This document shows, piece by piece, positions 1-9,278 of a DNA stretch of 64,000 nucleotides (its first letter is position 1; every line of letters starts with the position of its first letter). The notes beneath the pieces are model-generated. The model saw only the letters and a list, made by a program, of their open reading frames with translations, did no database searches and was not told where the DNA came from. The DNA comes from Ensifer sp. LCM 4579 (GTDB taxonomy: Bacteria; Pseudomonadota; Alphaproteobacteria; Rhizobiales; Rhizobiaceae). Location of the stretch: contig NZ_MDDV01000008.1 in the NCBI RefSeq assembly GCF_001854885.1, positions 1 to 64,000 of the forward strand, in the 5' to 3' direction. Made by a program: the position numbers and the translations under genes.

Positions 1-89
1 CTCGCCCAGACTCGTTTCCCTATGCCAAACCCCACAGGACTCGCATGGCGCGAGAATTCGGAGAGCTATCAAACGAATGTCTACAGACC

Positions 90-1769
90 CTAGAACAGCC
101 CCTCGATGTAGCCCGCTTCGTTGAGGCGGATCCGCTCGGACGAGGGTACTTTCGGCAAGCCCGGCATTGTCATGATCTCGCCGGTGATGACGACGATGAA
201 GCCGGCGCCTGCCGCGAGCCGCACCTCGCGGATCGGCACCGCATGCCCGCTCGGTGCGCCGCGCAGGTTTGGATCGGTGGAAAAGGAATATTGCGTCTTG
301 GCCATGCAGATCGGCAGATGGCGATAGCCCTGTTCTTCCCAGGTTCGGAGCTGGTCGCGCACGAGCTTGTCGGCGATGACCTCGCTCGCATGATAGATAT
401 CCTTGGCGATGGTCTCGATCTTCTGGAAGAGCGGCATTTCATCGGGATAGAGCGGCGAGAACTGCGAATGGCCGGCATTGGCGAACTCGACGACTTTCAA
501 GGCGAGATCCTCGATGCCAGCTGAGCCTTCGGCCCAGTGCTTGCAGAGCACCGCCTCGGACCCGAGCGTCCTCACATAGTCCTTGATCGCCTGGATCTCT
601 GCTTCCGTGTCGGTCGTGAAATGGTTGATGGCAACCAGCGCCGGCACGCCGAATTTCTTGACGTTCTGCACGTGCCGCCCGAGATTGGCGCACCCCTTCT
701 TCAACGCCTCGACATTCTCCTTGCCGAGATCTTCCCTCTTCACCCCGCCATTCATCTTGATCGCCCTGACCGTTGCGACGATCACTGCGGCGTCCGGCTT
801 GAGCCCGGCCTTGCGGCACTTGATGTCGAAGAATTTTTCCGCCCCGAGGTCGGCCCCGAAGCCCGCCTCCGTCACGACGTAATCGGCGAGCTTCAGCGCG
901 GTTGTGGTCGCCACCACCGAGTTGCAGCCATGGGCGATATTGGCAAAGGGGCCGCCATGGACGAAGGCCGGATTGTTCTCGAGCGTCTGCACCAGGTTCG
1001 GCTGCATGGCGTCCTTTAGCAGAACGGCCATGGCGCCATCCGCCTTGATGTCGCGGGCGAAAACCGGGCTCTTGTCGCGCCGGTAGCCGATGATGATGCT
1101 GCCGAGGCGTCTTTCGAGGTCCCGGATATCCGTCGCCAGGCACAGGATCGCCATGACTTCCGAGGCGACGGTAATGTCGAAGCCCGTCTCGCGTGGATAG
1201 CCGTTGGAAACACCGCCAAGCGCGCCGACGATCTGGCGCAGCGCCCGGTCGTTCATGTCCATCACCCGCCGCCAGGCAATGCGGCGGGTATCGATCGCCT
1301 GTTCGTTTCCCCAATAGATGTGATTGTCGATCAGCGCGGCGAGCAGGTTGTGCGCCGAGGTGATGGCGTGAAAATCGCCCGTGAAATGAAGATTGATGTC
1401 CTCCATCGGCACCACCTGGGCATAGCCGCCGCCGGCAGCACCGCCCTTGATGCCGAAGCAGGGACCGAGCGAGGCTTCGCGGATGCAGACGATCGTCTTC
1501 TTGCCGATCCGGTTCAGGCCGTCGCCAAGCCCGACGGTCGTCGTCGTCTTGCCCTCGCCCGCCGGGGTCGGGTTGATCGCCGTCACAAGAATCAGCCGCC
1601 CGTTCTTCCTTTCCTTCTGCGCGGCGATGAACTCGGCGCTCACCTTCGCCTTGTCGTGCCCATAGGGAAGCAGGTGCTCCGGGGGAATGCCGAGCTTCGC
1701 ACCGATTTCCATGATCGGCTTCTTCGTCGCGGCGCGCGCGATCTCGATGTCGGATTTGACGTACCCCAT
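90..1769 (-). CDS. fhs: Formate--tetrahydrofolate ligase
   Basis: This enzyme joins formate to tetrahydrofolate using ATP and gives 10-formyltetrahydrofolate for one-carbon metabolism in the cytoplasm. The 559-residue protein has the usual length of the family. The phosphate-binding loop [11 protein letters not shown] is at residues 68-78, followed by the conserved segments [19 protein letters not shown] and [17 protein letters not shown]. The C-terminus is intact ([10 protein letters not shown]). The ATG is preceded by a strong GAGGGGGAG ribosome site. It stands alone on the minus strand, 95 bp downstream of the DUF2333 gene, so it may be read from that operon or from its own promoter. Confidence 0.97.
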   Translation of the reverse strand: MGYVKSDIEIARAATKKPIMEIGAKLGIPPEHLLPYGHDKAKVSAEFIAAQKERKNGRLILVTAINPTPAGEGKTTTTVGLGDGLNRIGKKTIVCIREASLGPCFGIKGGAAGGGYAQVVPMEDINLHFTGDFHAITSAHNLLAALIDNHIYWGNEQAIDTRRIAWRRVMDMNDRALRQIVGALGGVSNGYPRETGFDITVASEVMAILCLATDIRDLERRLGSIIIGYRRDKSPVFARDIKADGAMAVLLKDAMQPNLVQTLENNPAFVHGGPFANIAHGCNSVVATTTALKLADYVVTEAGFGADLGAEKFFDIKCRKAGLKPDAAVIVATVRAIKMNGGVKREDLGKENVEALKKGCANLGRHVQNVKKFGVPALVAINHFTTDTEAEIQAIKDYVRTLGSEAVLCKHWAEGSAGIEDLALKVVEFANAGHSQFSPLYPDEMPLFQKIETIAKDIYHASEVIADKLVRDQLRTWEEQGYRHLPICMAKTQYSFSTDPNLRGAPSGHAVPIREVRLAAGAGFIVVITGEIMTMPGLPKVPSSERIRLNEAGYIEGLF

Positions 1770-1864
1770 GGCTCCCCCTCAATTGTGTTCGCGCGGCCCG
1801 CGCATTCAACCTCCTCCGCCGAATGCGCTTGCGTTTGCTTGTGCTTACGCTGACATGAAGTCCG

Positions 1865-3079
1865 TCAGCGGGCAAGGATGTCGCGCATTTCCACGAGATT
1901 GGACCGAACACGAAGAATGTAGAAGCCCATGGTTGCGAGATGCGTCGGCATGATCCAGCCGTCCTCGCGGCCATTCGAGATGATCAGCGGCTGGATGCGC
2001 AGCGCGGCGCGAAGCTGCTTCATCGTCTCCGTATAGATCGGCGTCAGCCCCCGCTGCGTGACGACATTCTCGAAATCGGCACCGGCCGCCGACAGGATGC
2101 CGTAATAGCCGTAGAGCTGGCCGAATGAGAACCAAAAGCGGTCGTCCGCCCGCGTGTCGAACCAGCCGCCATTGTGCAGTTCCGAGCGCTCGCGAATGAT
2201 CGCCGATGTATTACCGAGGTCGCTCGCGATGCGATCCAGGAATTCGACCAGATTGTCCGACCGACCATCGAAGACCGCATCGCATTTGCCGAGAGATACG
2301 TTGAACTTCCGGAGGTCGCGCATGGCGGCGCGATAGAAGCTCGGCGTCGGTGTCTTGGGGCCGAACGGGCTGATGCCGAAATACCAGGTCTCCTCGTCGA
2401 ACTGGATATTGCCGCGCGCGCTCTGCAGGTCGTTGTTGATTCCGGAAGTGCCGCGGACGCGGCCGAGCGAGTCGACCAGTTCCACGGCCGTGCGCCGCAC
2501 CGCCTGATTGATGCCGCGCTGGAACGATGCCTTGTTGTCGAGCCAGGGCGTATCGTCCCAGTCGAGCCCGAAAAAGCCGAGCTTGTAGGCAAGCATCGAG
2601 GATATCCAGGCGTTCTGGTTGACATTGAAGTCGATGAGATCGGCTGCAACTTCGACGATTGCCGAGGGCTGGCAGGCGGTCCCGGCGGGCAGTTGCGCGA
2701 CGGCCAGCGATTCGGGAGTCGAGGTCCCTGCATCGAGCGCGGCCTGGCTGGCGGGAGTCACTTCGGCCGATTGCCCGGTCGTCGCCCCCGGACCGCTGAC
2801 CGGCGAGCCGGCGGGTGTCTTGCGTTGGGCGAGCTTGTAGCGGTCGACGTAATCCGGATCGAAGTTGGTCCAGGCCTGCGTCTGCCAGACGAAATAGCCG
2901 TAGAAGAAGACAAGGGCGAGCAGGACGAGCGCTACGGGCCCCTTGATGATCCAGCTTCTTCCGCGGTACCAGTTGCCAAGCGCGACGAAGGGCCAGGCGA
3001 GCCACGCCACCACCAACCCGATGCCCCGGCCGATCGCCGTGAAGACACGCTGAAAGAACGCAACGATCGGATCGAACAT
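1865..3079 (-). CDS. DUF2333 family membrane-anchored protein
   Basis: The 404-residue protein has an amphipathic N-terminus (about residues 8-34), one clear membrane helix at about 46-65 and a large soluble domain behind it, so it is probably a bitopic inner-membrane protein with the bulk in the periplasm. A proline/serine/threonine-rich linker at about 85-125 joins the helix to the domain. The soluble part resembles DUF2333, a family without an assigned function. It starts 3 nt after the stop of the DUF6638 gene and is the last gene of a minus-strand operon. The role is unknown; it could anchor the operon's AAA+ machine to the membrane, which is inference only. Confidence 0.75.
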   Translation of the reverse strand: MFDPIVAFFQRVFTAIGRGIGLVVAWLAWPFVALGNWYRGRSWIIKGPVALVLLALVFFYGYFVWQTQAWTNFDPDYVDRYKLAQRKTPAGSPVSGPGATTGQSAEVTPASQAALDAGTSTPESLAVAQLPAGTACQPSAIVEVAADLIDFNVNQNAWISSMLAYKLGFFGLDWDDTPWLDNKASFQRGINQAVRRTAVELVDSLGRVRGTSGINNDLQSARGNIQFDEETWYFGISPFGPKTPTPSFYRAAMRDLRKFNVSLGKCDAVFDGRSDNLVEFLDRIASDLGNTSAIIRERSELHNGGWFDTRADDRFWFSFGQLYGYYGILSAAGADFENVVTQRGLTPIYTETMKQLRAALRIQPLIISNGREDGWIMPTHLATMGFYILRVRSNLVEMRDILAR

Positions 3080-3082
3080 CTT

Positions 3083-4372
3083 CTATTCCTCTTTGAGACC
3101 GTAGAGCTTGTGGCGGAAGGCGGTCTTGTCCTTGAGATATGTGCCCGTCAATGTCGCAACAACATATTCCCGAAACTTTTCGCTGTAGCCTTCATAAGCG
3201 CTGTAGAAGCCCGGCTTGTCGAAAACGAAGCGCGAGACGAAATCGCGTGGGACGAGTTGCGAAACGAGGCGGTTGACGAGCCACTGGTCCGGGTGATCGG
3301 GCGCGGCCCTAACCAGCAGGAAGCGGTGTGCCGGGGCGATATCCTGCATCTTGACCGTGCCAGTCGCGGCGATCACGCGCGACATTTCCTGCAGGAAAGG
3401 ATAGATGCCGTCCCGCGCGACCTGCGCGGCATTGCGGTGGATCCACGTCTGCAGCCAGATCCGGTCGGCATTGACCAGGTCGGCGTCCGGATCGGTCTCG
3501 TTGATCAGCCCGCGGACGGCCATGTCCGCCCGGTGCTGGAACAGGCCGGAGTGCTCCACCCAAGAGGCCTGCGGCAATTGCAGCCGGTTCGTCGCAGCCA
3601 GGAAATCGTAGATGCGCGCATGATCGGTGATCGCGATATAACTCACCTGCCAGGGCCGGGAGCGACGAAAGCCCGGCGCCGACGGATCGCAGATCACCGT
3701 CGTCGTCTTCGCGTCCAGAAAGACATAGACGCCGCCGAAGTGGTTCGCCCAGAAGGCCTGGTGGCGGAAGATGAGTTCGTCGGGCACCAGGGCGTTCTGC
3801 CGGATGTCGCCGGTCGTCTGCGCCAGTTCCACCATCCGCCCGAGCATCGAGTCGTCCGCCCAGGCGTTCGGCACCTTCTTCAACCGGTCGATGAGCTCGC
3901 GAAGTTCGGCCGCCTTGCCGAGCATGCCTTCGGCCGAGAGCACCCGGAACCGCACCTCGTTGATCGACAAGAGATCGTCGATGTCCTTGACGACGGAGAC
4001 CGTATCCTCGATCTCGCCATAGAGCGCATCCTTGATCGTCACCGCGTGGATCGCACGGCTGTTTGCACTGAAGAATTCGTGCATCAGCGCCGCGGTGTTG
4101 GAAAAGCTCGTATGCACCACCGGCAGTTCCGCCTGCGCCGGCGTCAGGATGATGAAGCGCCGGTTCACCCGATTGGGATCGAGATAGTCCTGGTCCCCCA
4201 ATTCATAGGCAATCTCCGGCGAGAAGCCGGTCATGTCGATGCTGAAGCGCTGAAGCGTCGTCGGTCTCAGCCCGAAACCTTCGAGCGCCTTGTTGTAGCG
4301 CGCAATGAGGTGCGGCTCGGAAATATCGAGCAACCGTCCATAGATGAGCTCAGCTTCGAGAAGACGCTTCAT
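3083..4372 (-). CDS. DUF6638 family protein
   Basis: A 429-residue soluble protein without signal peptide or membrane helix. I recognise it only as a rhizobial conserved hypothetical (DUF6638-like), and no catalytic motif is evident. It lies between a membrane protein (3 nt downstream) and a frameshifted DUF559 gene with an AAA+ ATPase upstream, so it probably works with those products. The ATG follows a 62-bp palindromic repeat, and its ribosome site is weak. Confidence 0.7.
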   Translation of the reverse strand: MKRLLEAELIYGRLLDISEPHLIARYNKALEGFGLRPTTLQRFSIDMTGFSPEIAYELGDQDYLDPNRVNRRFIILTPAQAELPVVHTSFSNTAALMHEFFSANSRAIHAVTIKDALYGEIEDTVSVVKDIDDLLSINEVRFRVLSAEGMLGKAAELRELIDRLKKVPNAWADDSMLGRMVELAQTTGDIRQNALVPDELIFRHQAFWANHFGGVYVFLDAKTTTVICDPSAPGFRRSRPWQVSYIAITDHARIYDFLAATNRLQLPQASWVEHSGLFQHRADMAVRGLINETDPDADLVNADRIWLQTWIHRNAAQVARDGIYPFLQEMSRVIAATGTVKMQDIAPAHRFLLVRAAPDHPDQWLVNRLVSQLVPRDFVSRFVFDKPGFYSAYEGYSEKFREYVVATLTGTYLKDKTAFRHKLYGLKEE

Positions 4373-4389
4373 TGGGGAATACTGCCGCG

Positions 4390-4450
4390 TCCCCTCTCCC
4401 CGCGCGCGGGGAGAGGGTTAGTCCTCGGGTTAAACCCGAGGAGAGGGGCA
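4390..4450. repeat. RIME-like palindromic repeat, long form
   Basis: Two adjacent hairpins: CCCTCTCCCCGCGCGCGGGGAGAGGG, then CCTCGGGTT/AACCCGAGG, ending GAGAGGGGC. A nearly identical copy lies at 34069-34130 and an inverted copy at 38251-38309. The structure matches the Rhizobium intergenic mosaic elements known from this family. It separates the DUF6638 gene from the DUF559 remnant. Confidence 0.85.
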
Positions 4451-4463
4451 AGCTTCAACACGA

Positions 4464-4869
4464 TCATCTCTCTACTCCCGCCGGAATGAACGTCAAATCC
4501 GTCCCCCTCACGCCACTCGTCAGCCGCTTCTCCAGAATGGCGACGATCGTCTCGAGGACAGCGGCTCGATCATTGAAGATGTGCGTGTTCCAGAAGCGAA
4601 CCACTCTCCAGCCATTCTGGACCATGTACATGTCGCGCATGGAATCCCGGCGGCTGTTCACATGCTGGCTGCCGTCAACTTCCACGACCAATAGCTCTCC
4701 GCGGCAAGCGAAATCAGCAAAAATAGGGACCGATCGGAAACTGCCGGATAAACTTGAAGCCGTTCAACCTCCGATCTCTCAACTCCGACCACAGAATCGC
4801 CTCCGCGTCGTTGTCTGATTGCCTGAGATCTCTCGCGCGTTGCGTCTGGCGTTCGTTAGCTCCTCTCAT
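4464..4869 (-). pseudogene. DUF559 (Vsr/restriction-endonuclease-fold) protein, frameshifted
   Basis: Two minus-strand frames together give one DUF559 protein. From the ATG at 4869 the first reads MRGANERQTQRARDLRQ, then AILWSELRDRRLNGFKF and RQFPIGPYF, and stops at once. The second continues ADFACRGELLVVEVDGSQH, then WRVVRFWNTHIF. The break is one extra base in an A5 run on the plus strand (4720-4724); removing one A restores a single frame of about 135 residues. DUF559 proteins share a core with very-short-patch-repair-type endonucleases. The start overlaps the 3' end of the AAA+ gene by 14 bp. It could be a true pseudogene, a slippage site, or a sequencing error in the homopolymer. Confidence 0.85.
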
Positions 4870-6859
4870 TCGTTTTCCCTGTGCCGCTGCCCCTCACCCT
4901 AACCCTCTCCCCGCTTGCGGGGAGAGGGGACGCCGTTGCACCCGGCAGCATCCACCTGCCCTCGCGCTTCATCGCCTCGATCTCGCGGATCGCCTTCTCG
5001 CGCTGGCGTTCGCGGCGGATGATGTCGGCGATCGCTGCGTCGTCGGATTTGTCGGTGTAGCGGAATTCGCTGTCGCCATAGCGGTTGATCTCCTGCAGCA
5101 CCATGTCGATGGTGATCGGGCCGCGCAACTCCTCGATCATTGCCTTCTTCTCCTCATAGGATTTATGCATGAACGAGGACGCATCCCTGAACCAGTCGTC
5201 CGGCAGTTCGACATCCATCGCCCGCATCTTGATCGCATCAGTGATGTTCCTGATGGCGCGGCCGGTGAAGCGAGGTTCGGCCTCCTTTATCCGATGCAGA
5301 TAGGCACCGACATCGGCGAGCGTGGCGACCTTGCCCCTTTCCTTCTCAAAATGTTCCCAGACAGCGACGAGCCCATCCTCCTGCGGCCGCGAATGCGCCG
5401 CATAAGATTGCGTAACAGCCCGCTTGATCTCCTGGCCGGCATAGAGGTCGTGCTCTCCCAACGGGATCTGATGGTTGTTGCCGACGAGCAGCGCAAAAAT
5501 GTCGATGTAGTCCGTCTCCGTCTGCGGCCCGTCGACCAGCCAACGCGCGCCGGCCCGCTGACGCAGCGCATCGTCGACATTCTCCGGATGGTTCGAGAAC
5601 ATGCCGAAGGTGCAATTGCCGCGGATGACCGTGGAAGCGCCGGCGAAGCTCTCCATCAGCACCGCCGTCACCTCATGCTGGCCGGCCGAAGCGCGATCGT
5701 CGGAGCGCTTCGCCGTCACCTGGTCGACATCATCGATCGTGCCGAACCCGATCGCTCGCGGGTTCATGACGTTATTGACGAACTCCTTGCAGTTCTGGCC
5801 CGATTTGCCCTGGTATGAGGAAATCTGGTCGACACCGAAGTTCTCGTAATGGAAGGCATAGCCGGCGACGCCGCAATAGTCGTGCAGCATGCCGGCAAGC
5901 ATCTGGATCAGCATCGTCTTGCCGGTGCCCGGCATGCCATCGCCGATGAATGTGAAGAGGAAGCCGCCGAGTTCGACGAACGGGTTCATCTGCCGGTCGA
6001 AGTCGTAGGCCGCCAGCATCTTGGCAAGCTTCAGCGCCTGATACTTGGCGATGTGGTTGCCGATGATCTCCTCCGGCTTCTTGAAGGTCATCACCAGCGG
6101 CTTGCGCTTCTGCCCGGGCGCGACATCGAAGCCGTTGAGGGTGAAGTCATCCTGATCGAGCCGGATATGCACGGTCTCGAAGTTCTGCAATCCCGTGAAG
6201 CGCGCCTTGCGAGCGAGCAATCCCTCGATCGCCACGCGTGAAAAGGCGCGCGTGCGGGCCGTCAGGGCAAGCTCGTCGGGCGCGCCCGCGATGCTGCGGT
6301 CGAGCGCCGCCACCATGCTTTTCAAGGCGTCCTGGGAGGTGTCGAAAAGAAAGTCCGGCTCGGCGGCATCGTCGACCGGCTCCCCCTCTCCCTGCAAGGT
6401 CGCCCCGAGATAGGCGGCAAGCGTGAAGGCGGCGACATAGGCCGAAGCTGCAAGCAGCGCCTTGAACCGCTCCGCATCGTCGCCAGCGAGCGGTGCGGTC
6501 GAATTGCGAACCTGCAACTGTTCGAGACTCGTCTGCCGCGCGAACACGTCGGCAACCGCCAGCGCCACCTGGATGCCGCGGCGGGCGCGGTAGAGCACGG
6601 CGTGCTGCGCCGGAGAGAGTAGCGGATCGGCGCCGCGGATCGATTGAATGGTGCGGGCAAGCTCGACCTCCCGCGTGCGGCGATGGCCGCCCGTCGACAC
6701 GGTCGAGACGAAGCGGCGCCCGCTACCGGCAAGCGGCGCACCCGTCGGACCATCGCCCCGCTCGAGGATGATGAGCTTGGTGACGAGGCTCTGGGCGATC
6801 GCCTGATGCTTGGCAATGTCGTCCTCGTGGAGCGTCGTCAGGCCCGCGTTCAAAGTCAT
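4856..6859 (-). CDS. AAA+ family ATPase
   Basis: A 667-residue protein with a long alpha-helical N-terminal region (1-300) and a central AAA+ domain. Walker A is GMPGTGKT at 308-315, Walker B is about 370-378 (ending TIDDVD), the sensor-1 asparagine is in MFSNHP at 420-425, and the likely arginine finger is in LRQRAGAR at 432-439. The C-terminal helices end in a basic, charged segment. No protease or membrane segment is seen, so it is probably a soluble remodelling ATPase. The upstream gene ends 3 nt before its ATG. The last ~25 residues are encoded by a palindromic repeat (4890-4930), so this tail is probably not ancestral. Confidence 0.85.
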   Translation of the reverse strand: MTLNAGLTTLHEDDIAKHQAIAQSLVTKLIILERGDGPTGAPLAGSGRRFVSTVSTGGHRRTREVELARTIQSIRGADPLLSPAQHAVLYRARRGIQVALAVADVFARQTSLEQLQVRNSTAPLAGDDAERFKALLAASAYVAAFTLAAYLGATLQGEGEPVDDAAEPDFLFDTSQDALKSMVAALDRSIAGAPDELALTARTRAFSRVAIEGLLARKARFTGLQNFETVHIRLDQDDFTLNGFDVAPGQKRKPLVMTFKKPEEIIGNHIAKYQALKLAKMLAAYDFDRQMNPFVELGGFLFTFIGDGMPGTGKTMLIQMLAGMLHDYCGVAGYAFHYENFGVDQISSYQGKSGQNCKEFVNNVMNPRAIGFGTIDDVDQVTAKRSDDRASAGQHEVTAVLMESFAGASTVIRGNCTFGMFSNHPENVDDALRQRAGARWLVDGPQTETDYIDIFALLVGNNHQIPLGEHDLYAGQEIKRAVTQSYAAHSRPQEDGLVAVWEHFEKERGKVATLADVGAYLHRIKEAEPRFTGRAIRNITDAIKMRAMDVELPDDWFRDASSFMHKSYEEKKAMIEELRGPITIDMVLQEINRYGDSEFRYTDKSDDAAIADIIRRERQREKAIREIEAMKREGRWMLPGATASPLPASGERVRVRGSGTGKTNERS
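4890..4930. repeat. RIME-like palindromic repeat inside a coding region
   Basis: CCCTCTCCCCGC-TT-GCGGGGAGAGGG with a CCCCTCACCCTAA lead, the short form also seen at 24766-24806. It lies in the C-terminal codons of the AAA+ ATPase and is translated roughly as ASPLPASGERVRVRG. Confidence 0.8.
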
Positions 6860-6862
6860 CGC

Positions 6863-8011
6863 TCAAACCTCGCTCACCACCTGGTTACCGGAAATCACAT
6901 GCACCTTGTAATCACCGAAGATCCCGGCCGCCTCGCCGGAAGCATAAAGCGCCTGATAGGCGTCATGCGGCACCAGCGCATGCTTCTCATAGGCACTGAC
7001 CCCCATGCGGGCGGCCTCGAGATTGTCGGTGTCGATATGGAATTCTTCCTGCGCCGGCGTCGAGGACCAGAAGCCGTGTTTGGCGGGACGCTCCGCCTTG
7101 GAATAGACCTCCTGCACCGTCCAGGTCAAAAGCCAGGCGTTCTCGGTCTTGCGCACTTTCGAGAGGATTTCGTTGATCTTCGCGTTGTTCTCGGTGATCC
7201 CCGCCGAATAGAACGGCCCAAGCACGATGCGCCGAAGCTGCTTCGGATGCAGGTCCGGAAAATCCCTGTCGAGCGTCGTGGCGATCGTTGCAGGCGTCAG
7301 CGAATAGGCGCTGTGCTTCGAGGCGAAATCGTCGAACCGGCTGGCAAGCTCCGGATTGAGCAGGCCGCCGACAGGCAGCGGGATATCGACGTCGGGATTG
7401 AGCTTGCCGTCCCTGGTCACCAGCATCCCGACGATATTTTCCGACGAATCCTCGATCGTCGCCATATAGACCATCGGCAGGGTCTGGCTGCCGTCGAATG
7501 CGCCCCAGGACACGACGTAATAGGGCCGCATCGTCTTCGGATTGACTGCAACCCGGATCGTCTCCGGCAGGATGAAGGGCGAGAAGATATCCCCCTTGCC
7601 GATCTGCTCGAGATAAAGCCGCTCGGCCATCCGCGATTGCAGCGCCTCGGGAAAGGCCTTGTGCCGCAGGATGAAGTCCACCATTTCCTCGCGCAGCGCA
7701 TCGGCAGAGGGAATGCTCGCCAGCCGCTTGTCGGCGCTCTGGCGGTCATTCTCGAGTTCCAGCACGTTCTGAAAAGTCGGAAAGCCGCTCTCCGCACGCG
7801 CGATGCGGAACTGCTCGACGAAGCCGATGCGGTTCTCCCAGCAGGTGATCGATGCCTTCAGCCGCGCCAGATAGGGAACAATGACCTCGCCCACCACCGT
7901 GTTGCGGTAGAGCGGCGAGTTTCGGTCGCCGAGAAACAGCTCCAGCCCCGCCACCGCAGCCCGGATCGAGGTGAAGTATTGCCGGACGGCCGAGGATATC
8001 TCAGCGCTCAT
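6863..8011 (-). CDS. Conserved hypothetical protein of the AAA+ operon
   Basis: I do not recognise a family. The 382-residue protein is soluble-looking, with mixed alpha/beta composition and no signal peptide, membrane helix or obvious active-site motif. The start at 8011 (MSAEISSAV) is chosen because GGGAGGTG lies just upstream; an in-frame start 24 nt earlier lacks such a site. It ends 3 nt before the AAA+ ATPase and starts 61 bp after the coiled-coil gene, so all three are probably cotranscribed. A substrate-adaptor or partner role for the ATPase is possible but unproven. Confidence 0.65.
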   Translation of the reverse strand: MSAEISSAVRQYFTSIRAAVAGLELFLGDRNSPLYRNTVVGEVIVPYLARLKASITCWENRIGFVEQFRIARAESGFPTFQNVLELENDRQSADKRLASIPSADALREEMVDFILRHKAFPEALQSRMAERLYLEQIGKGDIFSPFILPETIRVAVNPKTMRPYYVVSWGAFDGSQTLPMVYMATIEDSSENIVGMLVTRDGKLNPDVDIPLPVGGLLNPELASRFDDFASKHSAYSLTPATIATTLDRDFPDLHPKQLRRIVLGPFYSAGITENNAKINEILSKVRKTENAWLLTWTVQEVYSKAERPAKHGFWSSTPAQEEFHIDTDNLEAARMGVSAYEKHALVPHDAYQALYASGEAAGIFGDYKVHVISGNQVVSEV

Positions 8012-8072
8012 CGAACACCTCCCGCCATCTGCCAAAGGGCGGCCGGAAATCGGATCATCGACGTCTTGCCGA

Positions 8073-9161
8073 TCACTGCTTCACGTAGTCTGCGGCATTG
8101 TGCTTTTCCATTACCTCCTGGAAGCGGCGGGCAAAGGCGTCGTCGGCGAGTTTCTTGCGCCGCTGGATATCCTGTGTCGCCTGCATGTTCTTCTCGTGCA
8201 TTTCGAGCAGGTCGCCGATGTGGCGCTGGGCCGCAGCGCCGATCCCGGCCATGGTTTCCTCGGCGGCGGTGTCGACCTGGCTGCCGAGCGTATTGATCTT
8301 GTGGGCGACATCCTGCTGCGCCGCGGTCTTCAAGGAATCCTCGAGCGACTTGTAGAGGACGATACGCTGTTCGGTGTCGATCGTCAGCTTGTTGATCAGC
8401 GTGTTCTGCGCCGCGATCTGGTTGTTGAGCGAGTCGACGAAGGTCTGGAACATCGCCGTGTAGCGCTCGAGCGTCTGGCTCTCGGCAAGCAGTTCCTGCT
8501 CCTTGGCCTGCTTCTCGTTGTATTCGGTCGCGAGCCTGGAGCGCTCCGCCTCAAGGTCGGTGCGGGTCCTCTGGTCGGTCGAGGCAGCGATCCGGTTCTC
8601 GATGTCAAGCAGCAGCGGGTTGAGTTCCTCGATCCTCTTCTGCGTTTCCTCGAGAGCCGTCATCGTACCTTTGCGGCGCTCGATCACCTGGATGAGGCTC
8701 TGCTCCGAGGTTTTGTAGCGCTGGTCGAGAATCGACTTCTGATCCTTGAGGATGCCGACGATCATATCGGACTTGGCAAGCAGCTCCTGCAGATTGCCGG
8801 CGAGCGACATGTTGCGCACGCGATCGGTACGCATGCGCTGCATCGACTGCTTGGAAAAGATGCCGATGAACTTCTCGTAGCCGGTATAGCTCTTCATGCT
8901 CTCGAATTCGGCGCCGAAGACATTGGTCGCATCTTCGAGGCCGATGATCAGATCGGCGATATTGGCCTCCATCACCTTCTGCTGCTTGATGACGTCCTGG
9001 ATGCGGGCGTTCTCGATGTCGAAATCGACGTCACCGAGTCTGGTGTCGGCCTTGGCGAACTGCTCGAGAACGACGCCGGACTGTTCGAGCTTGCCGCGCA
9101 TCTCGTCGACGACGCTTTTCGTCTTCTCGATTTCAGCGTCAAAATTCTGAAGAGTTGCCAT
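8073..9161 (-). CDS. Coiled-coil protein, first gene of the AAA+ operon (possibly TelA-like)
   Basis: The 362-residue protein is almost wholly helical and charged, with long heptad-like stretches between about 100 and 340 and no membrane segment. The general architecture, a short N-terminal part then long antiparallel-looking coiled coils, recalls TelA/toxic-anion-resistance proteins, but this is a similarity of style and not a secure family call. The ATG has a clear AAGGGGA ribosome site. As the first gene of the operon it may be the most highly translated product, which would fit a structural or scaffold component. Confidence 0.65.
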   Translation of the reverse strand: MATLQNFDAEIEKTKSVVDEMRGKLEQSGVVLEQFAKADTRLGDVDFDIENARIQDVIKQQKVMEANIADLIIGLEDATNVFGAEFESMKSYTGYEKFIGIFSKQSMQRMRTDRVRNMSLAGNLQELLAKSDMIVGILKDQKSILDQRYKTSEQSLIQVIERRKGTMTALEETQKRIEELNPLLLDIENRIAASTDQRTRTDLEAERSRLATEYNEKQAKEQELLAESQTLERYTAMFQTFVDSLNNQIAAQNTLINKLTIDTEQRIVLYKSLEDSLKTAAQQDVAHKINTLGSQVDTAAEETMAGIGAAAQRHIGDLLEMHEKNMQATQDIQRRKKLADDAFARRFQEVMEKHNAADYVKQ

Positions 9162-9278
9162 TTTCCGTCCCCTTGATCCGCACCGACAGACGCGTCAGCG
9201 GCCCAGATTACTCAGCCATCGATTGCACTTATATAAAGGACGTCCGACAGGCGAGGACAAGACGCGGCTGGGCTTTTT

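Noticed and set aside
439..1974. A 511-residue minus-strand frame overlapping formate-tetrahydrofolate ligase.
   Set aside because: It is a shifted frame of the same strand, very rich in Arg and Gln, while the fhs frame is a complete conserved enzyme.
2174..4489. A 771-residue plus-strand reading frame antisense to the DUF2333 and DUF6638 genes.
   Set aside because: Composition is that of an antisense frame of GC-rich genes (rich in R, D, E, H, A without domains), and the minus strand carries recognisable proteins with ribosome sites.
6644..8296. A 550-residue plus-strand frame opposite the AAA+ ATPase and its neighbour.
   Set aside because: No family resemblance; the opposite strand has an operon with consistent spacing and an AAA+ domain.
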